Positions 33,052-40,572 of a stretch of 42,577 nucleotides of DNA are shown one piece after another (the first letter of the stretch is position 1; the number at the start of each line of letters is the position of its first letter). The notes under the pieces are model-generated. The model was not told the DNA's origin. It did not search any database and saw nothing but the letters and a program-made list of their open reading frames with translations. The stretch comes from a virus: IMG/VR virus record IMGVR_UViG_3300044470_000215, positions 1-42,577 of that record; one strand, written 5' to 3'. The position numbers and the translations under genes were made by a program.

Positions 33052-34045
33052 GGCACGCAAAGCGGAGCTTGCGCGGATGACGTTGCCCACCGACCAGGAG
33101 ACGACGAAACGCGTGAACGCGTTCATCCAGCTCTCCGGCATGACCCAGAGCGACCTCTGCGACGCGGTCGGGTATGCGGGATCTTCGCTGCGGCTCTTTC
33201 TCAAAGGCACCTACGACCTACACCACGCCACCGCATCCAACACGGCCGCCATCCGCGCCGCGCTGAAGGAGTTCCTCGATCTGCAGGAGTCGGCGCACAT
33301 GGAAGAGCGCGCCGCGCCGGCGCACCGCACCAAGGACTTCATGGATGTTCGCCGCGCCTGCCTCGCCGCGCTGGAACGCGGATCGGCCTACATCATCGAC
33401 GGGCCCCCGGGCACGCAGAAGACCTTCAGCCTGCGCGCCGCCGAGCGGGAGATCAACGCGCGCAACGATGGCAGCCGCGCGCTCTATGTCTATGCGCGGG
33501 TGGACCACGCGCCGCAGTCGTTTTTGCAGGAGTGCTGCAAGATAGCCCAGATATTCAGCCATGGAAACATCGATCAACTGATCCGCAAGCTGCGCTACTT
33601 CCTCGGTCGCGGACGCATCCTCCTCATCGTCGACGAGGCGCAGCACCTGGACCACAAAGGGCTGGAGGTCCTGCGCCAGTTGCTCGACCTTCCTCCGCAC
33701 TTCGGCGTCATCCTGGCCGGGTCGCACGACCTGACGCAGCGGCTCAGCCACTGGCAGATGGAGCAATGGAGGTCGAGGGTGCGCCGCACCCTGGCCCTGA
33801 ATGGGCCGAGCGTCGAGGAGTCACGCGGCATTATCCGCGCCGAGCTGGAGCCGCTGCTGGGCAAGCAGACCGATGCGCAGTGCGCGGGCATCCTGGAGGG
33901 CTGCCAGGCGACGGCTTCGCGCATGCACACGCTGGGCGGGAAGCTCGTCGCCAAGCGATTCAGTTACATCTCCGCCCGCGACCTGTTCTTCACCATCGAG
34001 GGTATTCAGCAGCAGGTCCGCCTGCGGAAAGAAGGCGCAGTATGA
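33038..34045 (+). CDS. MuB-type AAA ATPase, target selection
   Basis: 335 residues. An HTH at residues ~30-60 (MTQSDLCDAVGYAGSSLRLF) precedes an AAA core: Walker A GPPGTQKT at 122-129 and Walker B ILLIVDEAQ with D199/E200. The sixth Walker residue is Gln, not the usual Gly, a real oddity. MuB binds target DNA and stimulates MuA. Coupled to the transposase by overlap. Confidence 0.92.
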   Translation: MALSKARKAELARMTLPTDQETTKRVNAFIQLSGMTQSDLCDAVGYAGSSLRLFLKGTYDLHHATASNTAAIRAALKEFLDLQESAHMEERAAPAHRTKDFMDVRRACLAALERGSAYIIDGPPGTQKTFSLRAAEREINARNDGSRALYVYARVDHAPQSFLQECCKIAQIFSHGNIDQLIRKLRYFLGRGRILLIVDEAQHLDHKGLEVLRQLLDLPPHFGVILAGSHDLTQRLSHWQMEQWRSRVRRTLALNGPSVEESRGIIRAELEPLLGKQTDAQCAGILEGCQATASRMHTLGGKLVAKRFSYISARDLFFTIEGIQQQVRLRKEGAV

Positions 34046-34338
34046 TCTCCGCCAATCTCACTCACCGGCACTTCAACATCGATCGCGGCCAGCCAATTAC
34101 AGAGGAAGAGAAGAAGCGGCTGATCGCGGCGGGGCTACATGAACTCAGCTACCGCGGCTGGGCGGTGCGGCTCAATGACCGCATCGAGCGCTGGATGGAT
34201 TCGGTCGACTGGATGCGCATCGATATTTGGCTCGGCACCGTCGGCGGAGTACTCCTCGTTGGTGTCTCGCTCTACCTCATCTACATCGTGGCCGAAGCGT
34301 GGCTCTCCGGGGCCATCGAAAGGGCGGTGCGCCCGTGA
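34042..34338 (+). CDS. Small early membrane protein
   Basis: 98 residues, ATGA overlap with MuB. One transmembrane helix (IWLGTVGGVLLVGVSLYLIYIV) after an acidic/basic soluble N-terminus with a helical EEEKKRLIAAGLHEL. No family was recognised. Several early genes in Mu-like phages encode such accessory proteins. Confidence 0.55.
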   Translation: MISANLTHRHFNIDRGQPITEEEKKRLIAAGLHELSYRGWAVRLNDRIERWMDSVDWMRIDIWLGTVGGVLLVGVSLYLIYIVAEAWLSGAIERAVRP

Positions 34339-34421
34339 CTTATTTCCTTCTTGGATTCATCGCCGGCATGGCCGTCATGTTCCTCTTCATGTTACTTATC
34401 CGCTGCGAGGAGGGCCTCTGA
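34335..34421 (+). CDS. 28-residue single-pass membrane peptide
   Basis: GTG start at 34335 overlapping the previous stop (GTGA). Sequence is one hydrophobic helix (FLLGFIAGMAVMFLFMLL) with a short charged end. Its stop overlaps the next ATG (TGATG). Compact coupling supports translation. Function unknown. Confidence 0.5.
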   Translation: MTYFLLGFIAGMAVMFLFMLLIRCEEGL

Positions 34422-34723
34422 TGGTACGCACTGCCTTATGCTCGGGATGCATGCGCGAAGAGCCGGTGGACCTGCACTGGGTCGCGCTCTGGATCGACAG
34501 CGAAGGGCGCCTGACCATGAGCGATCCGGAGCATGGCTGCGACCTGGACTATGAGCGGCCAGACACCGTCTTCGCCTGCGGCCAGGGCTCGGCGTTGCGG
34601 CTCACCGAACGCTATCTGCACTCGCACAGCTTCCGCCTTTCGCACGACCAGGAGGTCGAGCTGGCCCAGCTCGCGCGCATCCCCAACATTCCCGCATTCG
34701 ACCCATTCAACCAATTCAGTTAG
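34421..34723 (+). CDS. Small CxxC protein
   Basis: 100 residues from the ATG at 34421 with GAGGAGG upstream. An N-terminal CSGC may be half a zinc site; the rest is acidic alpha/beta (LHWVALWIDSEGRLTMSDPE). No family was recognised. Part of the coupled early operon. Confidence 0.55.
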   Translation: MVRTALCSGCMREEPVDLHWVALWIDSEGRLTMSDPEHGCDLDYERPDTVFACGQGSALRLTERYLHSHSFRLSHDQEVELAQLARIPNIPAFDPFNQFS

Positions 34724-34730
34724 GAGATAT

Positions 34731-35285
34731 ATGACCACTCGCCTCGCCGTTCAACCGCAATCCGCAGCCATAACCCCGCACCCCGACATTCTGCCGCCGA
34801 CGCCGGAAGAGATCGACAACGAGATCGCAGCCTACGAGGTTGCCGTTGGCGGGGCATCCATCGCGGAGCTTGCGGTCAAGCAAGCGAAGGAGCGGCTCAT
34901 CTTCCTTGCCGACAACTTCGGCTCCGTCCCCGCGCACGCCGAACAGTCGAAGCGCGTGGCTGGCCGGCGCAACACGCTCACCGTCACGCGCGGGTTTACC
35001 ACGTCGGTGAATGAACCGGCAGCGCGCGATCTCGACTTTTATCTGGCAACGCAGAGCGGCCCGAACATCTTCTCCCGTCTCTTCGCCACCCAGATCAAAC
35101 ACACCATGATCGAGGGAGCGAGGGATGTTCTCAAGACCATCAGTCTTCCGCGACGTGTCAACGAGAAGGTGCTCTCGCTCTTTGGCCGCTGTATCGACAT
35201 GAAGCCGATGGCTCCGAAGGTAAAGATCGAGGTCATCAAGCCCGAGAAAGCAGCGCGCAAGCCGCGCACTGGAAAGGTGGCTTGA
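34731..35285 (+). CDS. Early protein in the position of Gam (host-nuclease inhibitor-like, uncertain)
   Basis: 184 residues, AGGAG 4 bp before the ATG. N-terminal helix (EIDNEIAAYEVAV), a central strand pair after a basic turn (RRNTLTVTRGFTTSV), then helices (FSRLFATQIKHTMIEGA) and a Lys-rich end. Order in the early operon and overall helix-hairpin layout recall Mu Gam, a DNA-end binding protein, but sequence similarity is weak. I would not transfer the name. Confidence 0.45.
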   Translation: MTTRLAVQPQSAAITPHPDILPPTPEEIDNEIAAYEVAVGGASIAELAVKQAKERLIFLADNFGSVPAHAEQSKRVAGRRNTLTVTRGFTTSVNEPAARDLDFYLATQSGPNIFSRLFATQIKHTMIEGARDVLKTISLPRRVNEKVLSLFGRCIDMKPMAPKVKIEVIKPEKAARKPRTGKVA

Positions 35286-35515
35286 TGAAAAAGGTCTCAA
35301 CAATCATCGCTGGATGCCGTGGTGATCTCCTCGGGATCGCTTCTTGCCTTCAGGACCTTACCGCGCTGGATGGCGCGCGGAACCCGAAGGTCTCGCAAGA
35401 ACTGGCACTCCAGGCGCTCAAAAATGCCGGCTTGCTCTCTTCGAAGCTGCGCGGACTCATCATCCGTTACAAGGTTCAGATCGAGCGCACCAGGCAGCGG
35501 GAAGGCGGTCGGTGA
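35285..35515 (+). CDS. Hypothetical small helical protein
   Basis: 76 residues; TGATG overlap with the gene before. Helical (GDLLGIASCLQDLTALDGA) with a basic end. Not recognised. Confidence 0.5.
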   Translation: MKKVSTIIAGCRGDLLGIASCLQDLTALDGARNPKVSQELALQALKNAGLLSSKLRGLIIRYKVQIERTRQREGGR

Positions 35516-35736
35516 TGGCAGCATCCCCTCGAACCCCGAAACAGCACGTCCGCCTTGCCGATCCTCAAGCCATGCTCGACTTTTACGAGTTGCTGCGCGG
35601 CGCGAACAAGCCATGCTGGTTTATCCGGCACGGCCTTCAGGGCGACGCATATACGCCCATCTGCGCATCCCCGCGCGCAGCGTGGAAGTCGGCCTATGAC
35701 AGCCTCCTCGCTTCACTGCGAAAGGTGGCCGCGTGA
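35515..35736 (+). CDS. Hypothetical small protein
   Basis: 73 residues from the ATG at 35515 (TGATG). Contains FYELLRGANKPCWFIRHG and a C-terminal helix. Not recognised. Coupled on both sides. Confidence 0.5.
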   Translation: MAASPRTPKQHVRLADPQAMLDFYELLRGANKPCWFIRHGLQGDAYTPICASPRAAWKSAYDSLLASLRKVAA

Positions 35737-35978
35737 TGGCAGCTCCCCGCGAGTTCACCTTCGACGAGACGATGCGCGCGATAGATGTGCTGCACCACGC
35801 GACTCAGCGCATCAGTTCCCAATTCCGCAGCAGCATGACTCGGCAGGAGGCTCAGGCGCACTTTGATGCTCGCTCCCTCCTCTTCCGTCTCCATTGGTCT
35901 CTTCTGAACGAGGTTGAGAAACGCATCCTCGGGACAACATGGGGCAGAGCATTCCCCGCGGGGGTGACCCTCCGATGA
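35736..35978 (+). CDS. Hypothetical small helical protein
   Basis: 80 residues, TGATG start. Amphipathic helices (FDETMRAIDVLHHATQRI, AHFDARSLLFRLHWSLL). Not recognised. Confidence 0.5.
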   Translation: MAAPREFTFDETMRAIDVLHHATQRISSQFRSSMTRQEAQAHFDARSLLFRLHWSLLNEVEKRILGTTWGRAFPAGVTLR

Positions 35979-36073
35979 CCCGCCGCCAGAAGTTCTTCGT
36001 CGCGCTCGCTTGCGCTATCGGCGTTCTGTTGCTCTGCCTGAGTTGTCTCCCGATTCCCGGAGCCAAGCCATGA
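35975..36073 (+). CDS. 32-residue hydrophobic peptide
   Basis: ATG at 35975 overlaps the previous stop (ATGA) and its stop overlaps the next ATG. Basic start and hydrophobic core (FFVALACAIGVLLLCLSC); may be a single-pass or lipid-anchored peptide. Function unknown. Confidence 0.45.
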   Translation: MTRRQKFFVALACAIGVLLLCLSCLPIPGAKP

Positions 36074-36306
36074 TCCGCATCGCCGACATCGATGACGCGG
36101 GGCTGGAGAAGCTGGTGCTGGAGCATCGGAACCGTGCTGGACAAGCAGAGGAAACAATTGCGCCTGGTCGTTATCTGAACGAGGACAAACGAGCGATCCG
36201 GCCATTTCTTGTGGCGCAATACCGCTCGATCCAGAACGGCTGGGCTGACATCTATCAGGAACTTCTGGACCGCCGACGGGCTGTCGAACCAATCACGCAA
36301 CAATAA
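36070..36306 (+). CDS. Hypothetical small protein
   Basis: 78 residues from ATG 36070. Charged alpha/beta with YLNEDKRAIRPFLVAQYRSI. Not recognised. Its 3' end precedes a 14-bp gap. Confidence 0.5.
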   Translation: MIRIADIDDAGLEKLVLEHRNRAGQAEETIAPGRYLNEDKRAIRPFLVAQYRSIQNGWADIYQELLDRRRAVEPITQQ

Positions 36307-36320
36307 CCGGAAAGAAGGGA

Positions 36321-36650
36321 ATGATGGCTAAAAGAAAAATCAGCGAAGAGATTCGGAAAAAAATCCTCGCCGAACCCGACACTATGAAATACGTCGCGAT
36401 TGCCCGCAAATACGGCATCAGCGGTGCAACCGTGAACGCGATCCGTGGCCCGCGCAAAGGTCGCGGCAAACGCAAGAGTTCGCCCCCCCCCAGCAAGAAG
36501 GATGCCAAACCTGAGCCCGAAGCCGAGCCGGAAGAGATCGAAGCGGTCGATTGCGAGCTGAACCTTCCGCAGATCGACGCGATCTACAACCTCCTCTCCA
36601 CGCGCCAGAAGGCCATCGCCGTTCTGAGCGCCGTCACCGAAGAAGCCTGA
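36321..36650 (+). CDS. Helix-turn-helix (homeodomain-like) protein with basic linker
   Basis: 109 residues. Residues ~5-45 contain an HTH (YVAIARKYGISGATVNAI), followed by a Lys/Arg/Pro linker and an acidic helical end. Likely a DNA-binding early regulator. GAAGGG precedes the ATGs. Confidence 0.6.
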   Translation: MMAKRKISEEIRKKILAEPDTMKYVAIARKYGISGATVNAIRGPRKGRGKRKSSPPPSKKDAKPEPEAEPEEIEAVDCELNLPQIDAIYNLLSTRQKAIAVLSAVTEEA

Positions 36651-36657
36651 GAAGCCG

Positions 36658-36903
36658 ATGCCGAGACATCCCAACGAGAAAGCGCTGACTAACGAGAGCG
36701 ACATGGCTGCCAGCTATGCGATGACGCTCGAAGAGATTGGCGCAAGGCTCGGACTCAATCGGCAGACGGTCTGGACTATCTACCAACGTGCGCTGCGCAA
36801 ACTTCGGCGTAAATCACCCCGGACACTTTCCCATCTGCGTGGGTTGGCAAGTGAGTTGGACTCCAATCGGCGCGAAAGCCTGTACCCCGGAGAGCCTGAA
36901 TGA
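36658..36903 (+). CDS. Sigma-70 region 4-like HTH protein (late activator candidate)
   Basis: 81 residues. MTLEEIGARLGLNRQTVWTI and the following RALRKLRRK match the helix-turn-helix of sigma factor region 4. In Mu, Mor and C activate middle/late genes; this small HTH could have that task here, but no Mor/C signature is seen. Confidence 0.6.
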   Translation: MPRHPNEKALTNESDMAASYAMTLEEIGARLGLNRQTVWTIYQRALRKLRRKSPRTLSHLRGLASELDSNRRESLYPGEPE

Positions 36904-37385
36904 CTGACCTCGATCAAACCGTCTATAGCTCGGCGCAGCCGTTGCCGCCGGAGGGCTCGCTGTTTGACTCCTTCGCATGCAAGGTGCTGCGCCGCGTGGA
37001 CGACGTGATCGCGGGCAGGCGTTGCCAGTGGGCCCCGACGCCGGCGCAGGGCCTCCTGCTGCGGCTTCTGCGGCCGCACCAGGGCAAGCGGCGCGCGGTC
37101 CCGCTGGAGACGGTCCGGGAGCGGATGCACCTGAGCGCGCGCACCGTGAAAGAACTGGTGCAGGACCTGCGGACGAACTTCGGCGTGCAGCTTGGCGCTT
37201 CGCGCGACGCGGAGGGCGGCGGCTACTACCTGGTGGCCACCGAGGCGGAGAGCGACGAGAGCACGGCGCAGATGCGCGCGCAGGCCATCACCATGCTGCG
37301 CGCCAGCCACCGAATGCGCCGCGACCGCGAGACGCTCAGCGAGCTGCTGCAACAGATCGAACTCGAATTGAAAGAGGTTGCCTGA
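36900..37385 (+). CDS. Winged-helix DNA-binding protein
   Basis: 161 residues. Helix pairs around LETVRERMHLSARTVKELVQ followed by FGVQLGASRDAEGGGYYL form a winged helix as in small replication or regulatory proteins. The tail is a long helix (DRETLSELLQQIELELKEV). ATGA overlap with the sigma-like gene. Confidence 0.6.
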   Translation: MTDLDQTVYSSAQPLPPEGSLFDSFACKVLRRVDDVIAGRRCQWAPTPAQGLLLRLLRPHQGKRRAVPLETVRERMHLSARTVKELVQDLRTNFGVQLGASRDAEGGGYYLVATEAESDESTAQMRAQAITMLRASHRMRRDRETLSELLQQIELELKEVA

Positions 37386-37912
37386 TGTCTGACTTCCCAG
37401 CCAACCTGCACGAGATGAAGCGCATGGGCTACACCAAGACCGGCTACGCGAAGTGCAAGGGCTGCGGCGCGGCCATCGAGTGGTGGCAGACGCCGCGCGC
37501 CGGCAAGATTCCGATGAATCCGATGCCGATGCACGGAGCGGATGACCACGCTCCCGCCGTTGCGCACTTCGCCACCTGCCCGAAGGCCAAGGACTTCCGC
37601 GCCTCCTCCGCGCAACGCAAGGGATCGCAGCTTGAGCCCTTCAGCGATATCGCGGCGCGCACGCCGATGGGCACGGCTGAAGCCCTGCCCTCGCCCCCGG
37701 CCGCTGGCGATCGGCGCGAGACCTCCGGGCTGGAGCGCGATGTCGACGCGCTGCGCCGCAAGCACAACGCGCGCGTGGTGGCGCTGGTGGCCGACGACGG
37801 CAAATGCGCATTCTGGCGCGGCGGCATTCCCGCCGAGAACCTCCGCGCCGACCTCATCTCCGCCGCCAACTTCGTGCGCGACTCCATTGCGCAGAAAGAG
37901 GCGCAGCGATGA
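37385..37912 (+). CDS. Zinc-finger protein of phage type
   Basis: 175 residues. Residues ~22-70: CKGCGAAIEWWQTPRAGKIP then HFATCPKAKDFR, a C-x2-C...H-x3-C zinc site seen in many small phage proteins. A Pro-rich linker and an Asp/Arg-rich end follow. TGATG coupling. Role unknown. Confidence 0.6.
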   Translation: MSDFPANLHEMKRMGYTKTGYAKCKGCGAAIEWWQTPRAGKIPMNPMPMHGADDHAPAVAHFATCPKAKDFRASSAQRKGSQLEPFSDIAARTPMGTAEALPSPPAAGDRRETSGLERDVDALRRKHNARVVALVADDGKCAFWRGGIPAENLRADLISAANFVRDSIAQKEAQR

Positions 37913-38169
37913 AGATGAATCGACTGCTGATCGGAATGGCAATCAAGAAGGTGCGAGAAATGCGCGGCCTGACTCAATCGCAGTTGTCGCACCATATGAG
38001 CTGCCCGCGAAGCTACATATCCAAGATCGAGAACGGTATATGCCTCCCTCGCTTGGGAGCCTTTCTCTCGTTTGCCGAGGCCTTGAATATAGAAGCCTGG
38101 CGACTGCTCCGCTGGGCTGAACGGCGTTCCACCGAAACGCCCGCACCATCGCCGAAGGTGCCGCGATGA
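37909..38169 (+). CDS. XRE-family helix-turn-helix protein
   Basis: 86 residues. REMRGLTQSQLSHHM and YISKIENG form a standard XRE HTH. A third regulator besides the repressor and Ner-like gene. ATGA coupled. Confidence 0.8.
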   Translation: MKMNRLLIGMAIKKVREMRGLTQSQLSHHMSCPRSYISKIENGICLPRLGAFLSFAEALNIEAWRLLRWAERRSTETPAPSPKVPR

Positions 38170-38357
38170 ATATCGCTCAGAAACGCGTTGTCATTTACGT
38201 CGTTCAATACAACGGCACCTGGGGCTGGGAGCCAATGTCGGCGCATCTTTGCCACAAGTCAGCGAACGATGAGTTGAACCGCGCCCGACGCGATTATCCC
38301 CACTCGCAGTGGAAGAGCTGGCGCCTCATTCGCTACATGCCGGAGGTGAAGGCATGA
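38166..38357 (+). CDS. Hypothetical small protein
   Basis: 63 residues. Mixed sequence with RVVIYVVQYNGTWGWEPM. ATGA overlap before, ATGA overlap after. Not recognised. Confidence 0.5.
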   Translation: MNIAQKRVVIYVVQYNGTWGWEPMSAHLCHKSANDELNRARRDYPHSQWKSWRLIRYMPEVKA

Positions 38358-39028
38358 TCTGCCGCTCCTGCCCGAAAGAGACGACCGCGAAGGATGGCTT
38401 CTGCAAAGGATGCCGCCTGGTCGCGTCGAGCAGGGAACGCCAGAAATACTTCTGGTCGCCGGAGATGGATGCAAAGCTGCGCCATGCCTACGAGGCCAGG
38501 AACAAGCGGCTGTTGGGTATTGAGATCTCTGCGCTGATGCACCATACCGGCTGGCCTCGTTACATCTTCCAGAACCGCGCACAGCTTCTGGGGCTGCATG
38601 TCTACAGCTCCACGCGCTGGGAGCAGTGGGAGATCGATTCCATGCGCGATGCGGCCGGAACGATTCCCGCTTACAAAATCGCGAAGATCCTGCACCGCTC
38701 GGAGCTGGCGGTGCGCAACAAACTTTACACGCTCGGCCTGGAGAGCGCGCTGCGCGAGGGTTTCAGCATCAACCAGCTCTGCCAGCTCTTCGGCACGCGC
38801 CACGCCAAGATCGATCGCTGGATTGGGCGAGGCTGGCTCACCGTAAATGACGATGACCGCATAAGCCATTACTCGGTTACGAAGTTCGTATGGGAACACA
38901 TGGACGAATATCGCTTTGCAGCCTGCGAAGAGTGGTGGCTGAAACAGATGCTAAAGCCGCTCCATCGCGTGATTCCGAGCGCATCTTTCGATGGCCGCAC
39001 TGTAAGCGAGAGAGCGAGGGCCGCATGA
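38354..39028 (+). CDS. Zinc-ribbon DNA-binding protein with Myb/SANT- and MerR-like helices
   Basis: 224 residues. N-terminal CRSC...CKGC zinc ribbon; then two SANT-like units (WSPEMDAKLRHAYEA, WEQWEIDSMRDAAGTI); then FSINQLCQLFGTRHAKIDRW, resembling a MerR/excisionase helix-turn-helix. Such a multi-domain protein may control early or middle genes. Not assigned to a known family. Confidence 0.6.
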   Translation: MICRSCPKETTAKDGFCKGCRLVASSRERQKYFWSPEMDAKLRHAYEARNKRLLGIEISALMHHTGWPRYIFQNRAQLLGLHVYSSTRWEQWEIDSMRDAAGTIPAYKIAKILHRSELAVRNKLYTLGLESALREGFSINQLCQLFGTRHAKIDRWIGRGWLTVNDDDRISHYSVTKFVWEHMDEYRFAACEEWWLKQMLKPLHRVIPSASFDGRTVSERARAA

Positions 39029-39462
39029 GCGATCCCGCCGCAATGAAACCGATGACGCGGCTGCTTATCCAGAAGCAGGCGGTGCCGGATGAGAACGCGT
39101 CGATCGCGCTGAGCGTGCTGCGCGACTCGGGCTGGAGCATCGAGGCGATTGGGTTGGAGATCAGTGTCTCGCTCTCGCGCACAACCTACCGGCTCCCAGA
39201 CGCCGAGCCCGATGTGAATTCCGGACAGGCCCAGGCGCTGGAAGCCTCGCGGCTAATCGTCGCCGAGTTACAACGCGACCTGGATGCCAGGCGCGGCAAC
39301 GGATGGGCGCTGGCGGGCGCTGTGGCGGCCGTCTGCGCCTTCCTCGCCCTCAGTGGCCTCGGAGGCTGGTGTTGGACCATCGTAGGCCCTGTGGGGCCAT
39401 CGCGCAGATTCTCAAATGATCGTCGCGCATCAAGAAAGGAGCTGCATGAAGACATTCATTGA
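39025..39462 (+). CDS. Hypothetical protein with C-terminal membrane helix
   Basis: 145 residues. A helical N-terminus (SVLRDSGWSIEAIGLEIS with a helix-turn-helix-like turn), then WALAGAVAAVCAFLALSGLG as one membrane segment. Its stop overlaps the next gene by 17 bp. Not recognised. Confidence 0.5.
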   Translation: MSDPAAMKPMTRLLIQKQAVPDENASIALSVLRDSGWSIEAIGLEISVSLSRTTYRLPDAEPDVNSGQAQALEASRLIVAELQRDLDARRGNGWALAGAVAAVCAFLALSGLGGWCWTIVGPVGPSRRFSNDRRASRKELHEDIH

Positions 39463-40051
39463 GATCGCCGCCGGGATTGGCGAGCTGGTGACCGAGAAGA
39501 ACGCGGCCTATGGCAGCAGCTTTGCCAAGGCTGGTGAGTTCCTTCGGCTGCTCTATCCCGCCGGGCTGCGGCCGGAGCAGTACGGCGACGCGCTTCTTTT
39601 GGTGCGCTGCTTCGACAAGCAGATGAGAATCGCCACGGACCGCGATGCGCTGGGTGAATCACCGTTTATCGACATCGCGGGTTACGGAATTTTGGGCGCG
39701 CATTTGCACCAACGGAAAGAAGGGGATGGGGGATGCCTCGAAGATGTCAGTGGGAGGAATGCAACTCGCGCAAGCTGGTCAAAGGGACGGCCAGGTTCTG
39801 CTCGGCCGAATGCCGCACCGCGGACCTCGCCGAGCGGCGGCGCGAACACCGCAAGCGACAAATCGCCGCGGCGCTCAAGCTGCTGCGCGAGTCCCACGTC
39901 TGCACCTGTAGTAAATGCGATGGGAGTTGCCAGCCCAAACGAGGGCGACCAACTCGACAGGCGAAGAGCGGCTTTCCTCCTCGAACTCCGTGATCTATTC
40001 CCCGGAAAAGCGATTACGGTCACGATCAGACGAACCGGCGGGGAGCAATGA
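39446..40051 (+). CDS. MazG/DUF1599-like helical protein, with possible readthrough tail
   Basis: The first ~95 residues are well formed: EKNAAYGSSFAKAGEFLRLL, YGDALLLVRCFDKQMRIA and DIAGYGILGAHLHQRKE, the helical layout of MazG-like/DUF1599 nucleotide-associated proteins. AAGGAG lies 4 bp before the ATG. From residue ~96 to ~158 the frame turns into Arg/Ser/Pro-rich, off-frame-like sequence covering the zinc gene at 39733-39993. The last ~30 residues look real again and end in an ATGA overlap with the next gene. Either the stop has been lost, or a small separate gene (ATG 39920) shares the frame. Confidence 0.55.
   Translation: MKTFIEIAAGIGELVTEKNAAYGSSFAKAGEFLRLLYPAGLRPEQYGDALLLVRCFDKQMRIATDRDALGESPFIDIAGYGILGAHLHQRKEGDGGCLEDVSGRNATRASWSKGRPGSARPNAAPRTSPSGGANTASDKSPRRSSCCASPTSAPVVNAMGVASPNEGDQLDRRRAAFLLELRDLFPGKAITVTIRRTGGEQ
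39733..39993 (+). CDS. Nested zinc-binding protein (overlaps the MazG-like frame)
   Basis: 86 residues in another frame, AAGGGG 7 bp before the ATG. Cys pairs CQWEEC, CSAEC and CTCSKCDGSC fit a multi-Cys zinc protein, and charged helices (ERRREHRKRQIAAALKLL) follow. The protein-like composition shows it is probably the true product of this stretch. Family not recognised. Confidence 0.55.
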   Translation: MPRRCQWEECNSRKLVKGTARFCSAECRTADLAERRREHRKRQIAAALKLLRESHVCTCSKCDGSCQPKRGRPTRQAKSGFPPRTP

Positions 40052-40566
40052 TCATGAACATCACCGCTCCAGCGCTCAAGCGTCTTCAGGTCCTCTACGG
40101 CCAATATGAACGGCACTCGCTCGACGTTGGCGATCCATCGCGCGAGGCGAGGCTGGCCTGGGCATCCGCACAGACTCGACGCCAGATCGCCAGCTTCAGC
40201 GACCTCACCGTCGAGGAAGGCATCCGGCTGATAGACGGCCTACAGCGGGCGCTAGGGGCTAAAGCCCCGTCCAAGACGCCGCGCCGTCGCCGCATGACGC
40301 GCCACGAGGCACAGAAGGCCGGCACGGAGGGCCGCTTCGACCAGATCCATGCCGAGACCACAATGGTGAGTGCCGAAGACACCGAGCGCATCCAGGCGCA
40401 GCTCACCCGTCTGGGCTGGGACGAGCATCGGCTGAAGGGCTTCCTTCTCAGCTCGCGCAGCCCACTTAAGGGTCGCACCGAGATACGCACGCTGGGTGAC
40501 GCCAACAAAGTTTACTGGGCGCTGAAGCACATCCCAGCGCGAAAGGAGCAGCCGATCGCCAGCTAA
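40048..40566 (+). CDS. GemA/gp16-like phage regulatory protein
   Basis: 172 residues. N-terminal LKRLQVLYGQYERHS and FSDLTVEEGIRLIDGLQRAL, then a basic linker and a C-terminal helix block (AQLTRLGWDEHRLKGFL, ANKVYWALKHI). This fits DUF1018/GemA-type proteins found in Mu early regions. ATGA coupled. Similarity is by pattern. Confidence 0.5.
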   Translation: MIMNITAPALKRLQVLYGQYERHSLDVGDPSREARLAWASAQTRRQIASFSDLTVEEGIRLIDGLQRALGAKAPSKTPRRRRMTRHEAQKAGTEGRFDQIHAETTMVSAEDTERIQAQLTRLGWDEHRLKGFLLSSRSPLKGRTEIRTLGDANKVYWALKHIPARKEQPIAS

Positions 40567-40572
40567 CCCGCC

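Noticed and set aside
31423-33210. 595-residue minus-strand frame
   Set aside because: Antisense to the transposase, whose catalytic residues are intact; this frame has no coherent domain.
34731-35285. Calling this gene Gam outright
   Set aside because: Only position and rough helix-hairpin layout agree; sequence similarity is too weak.
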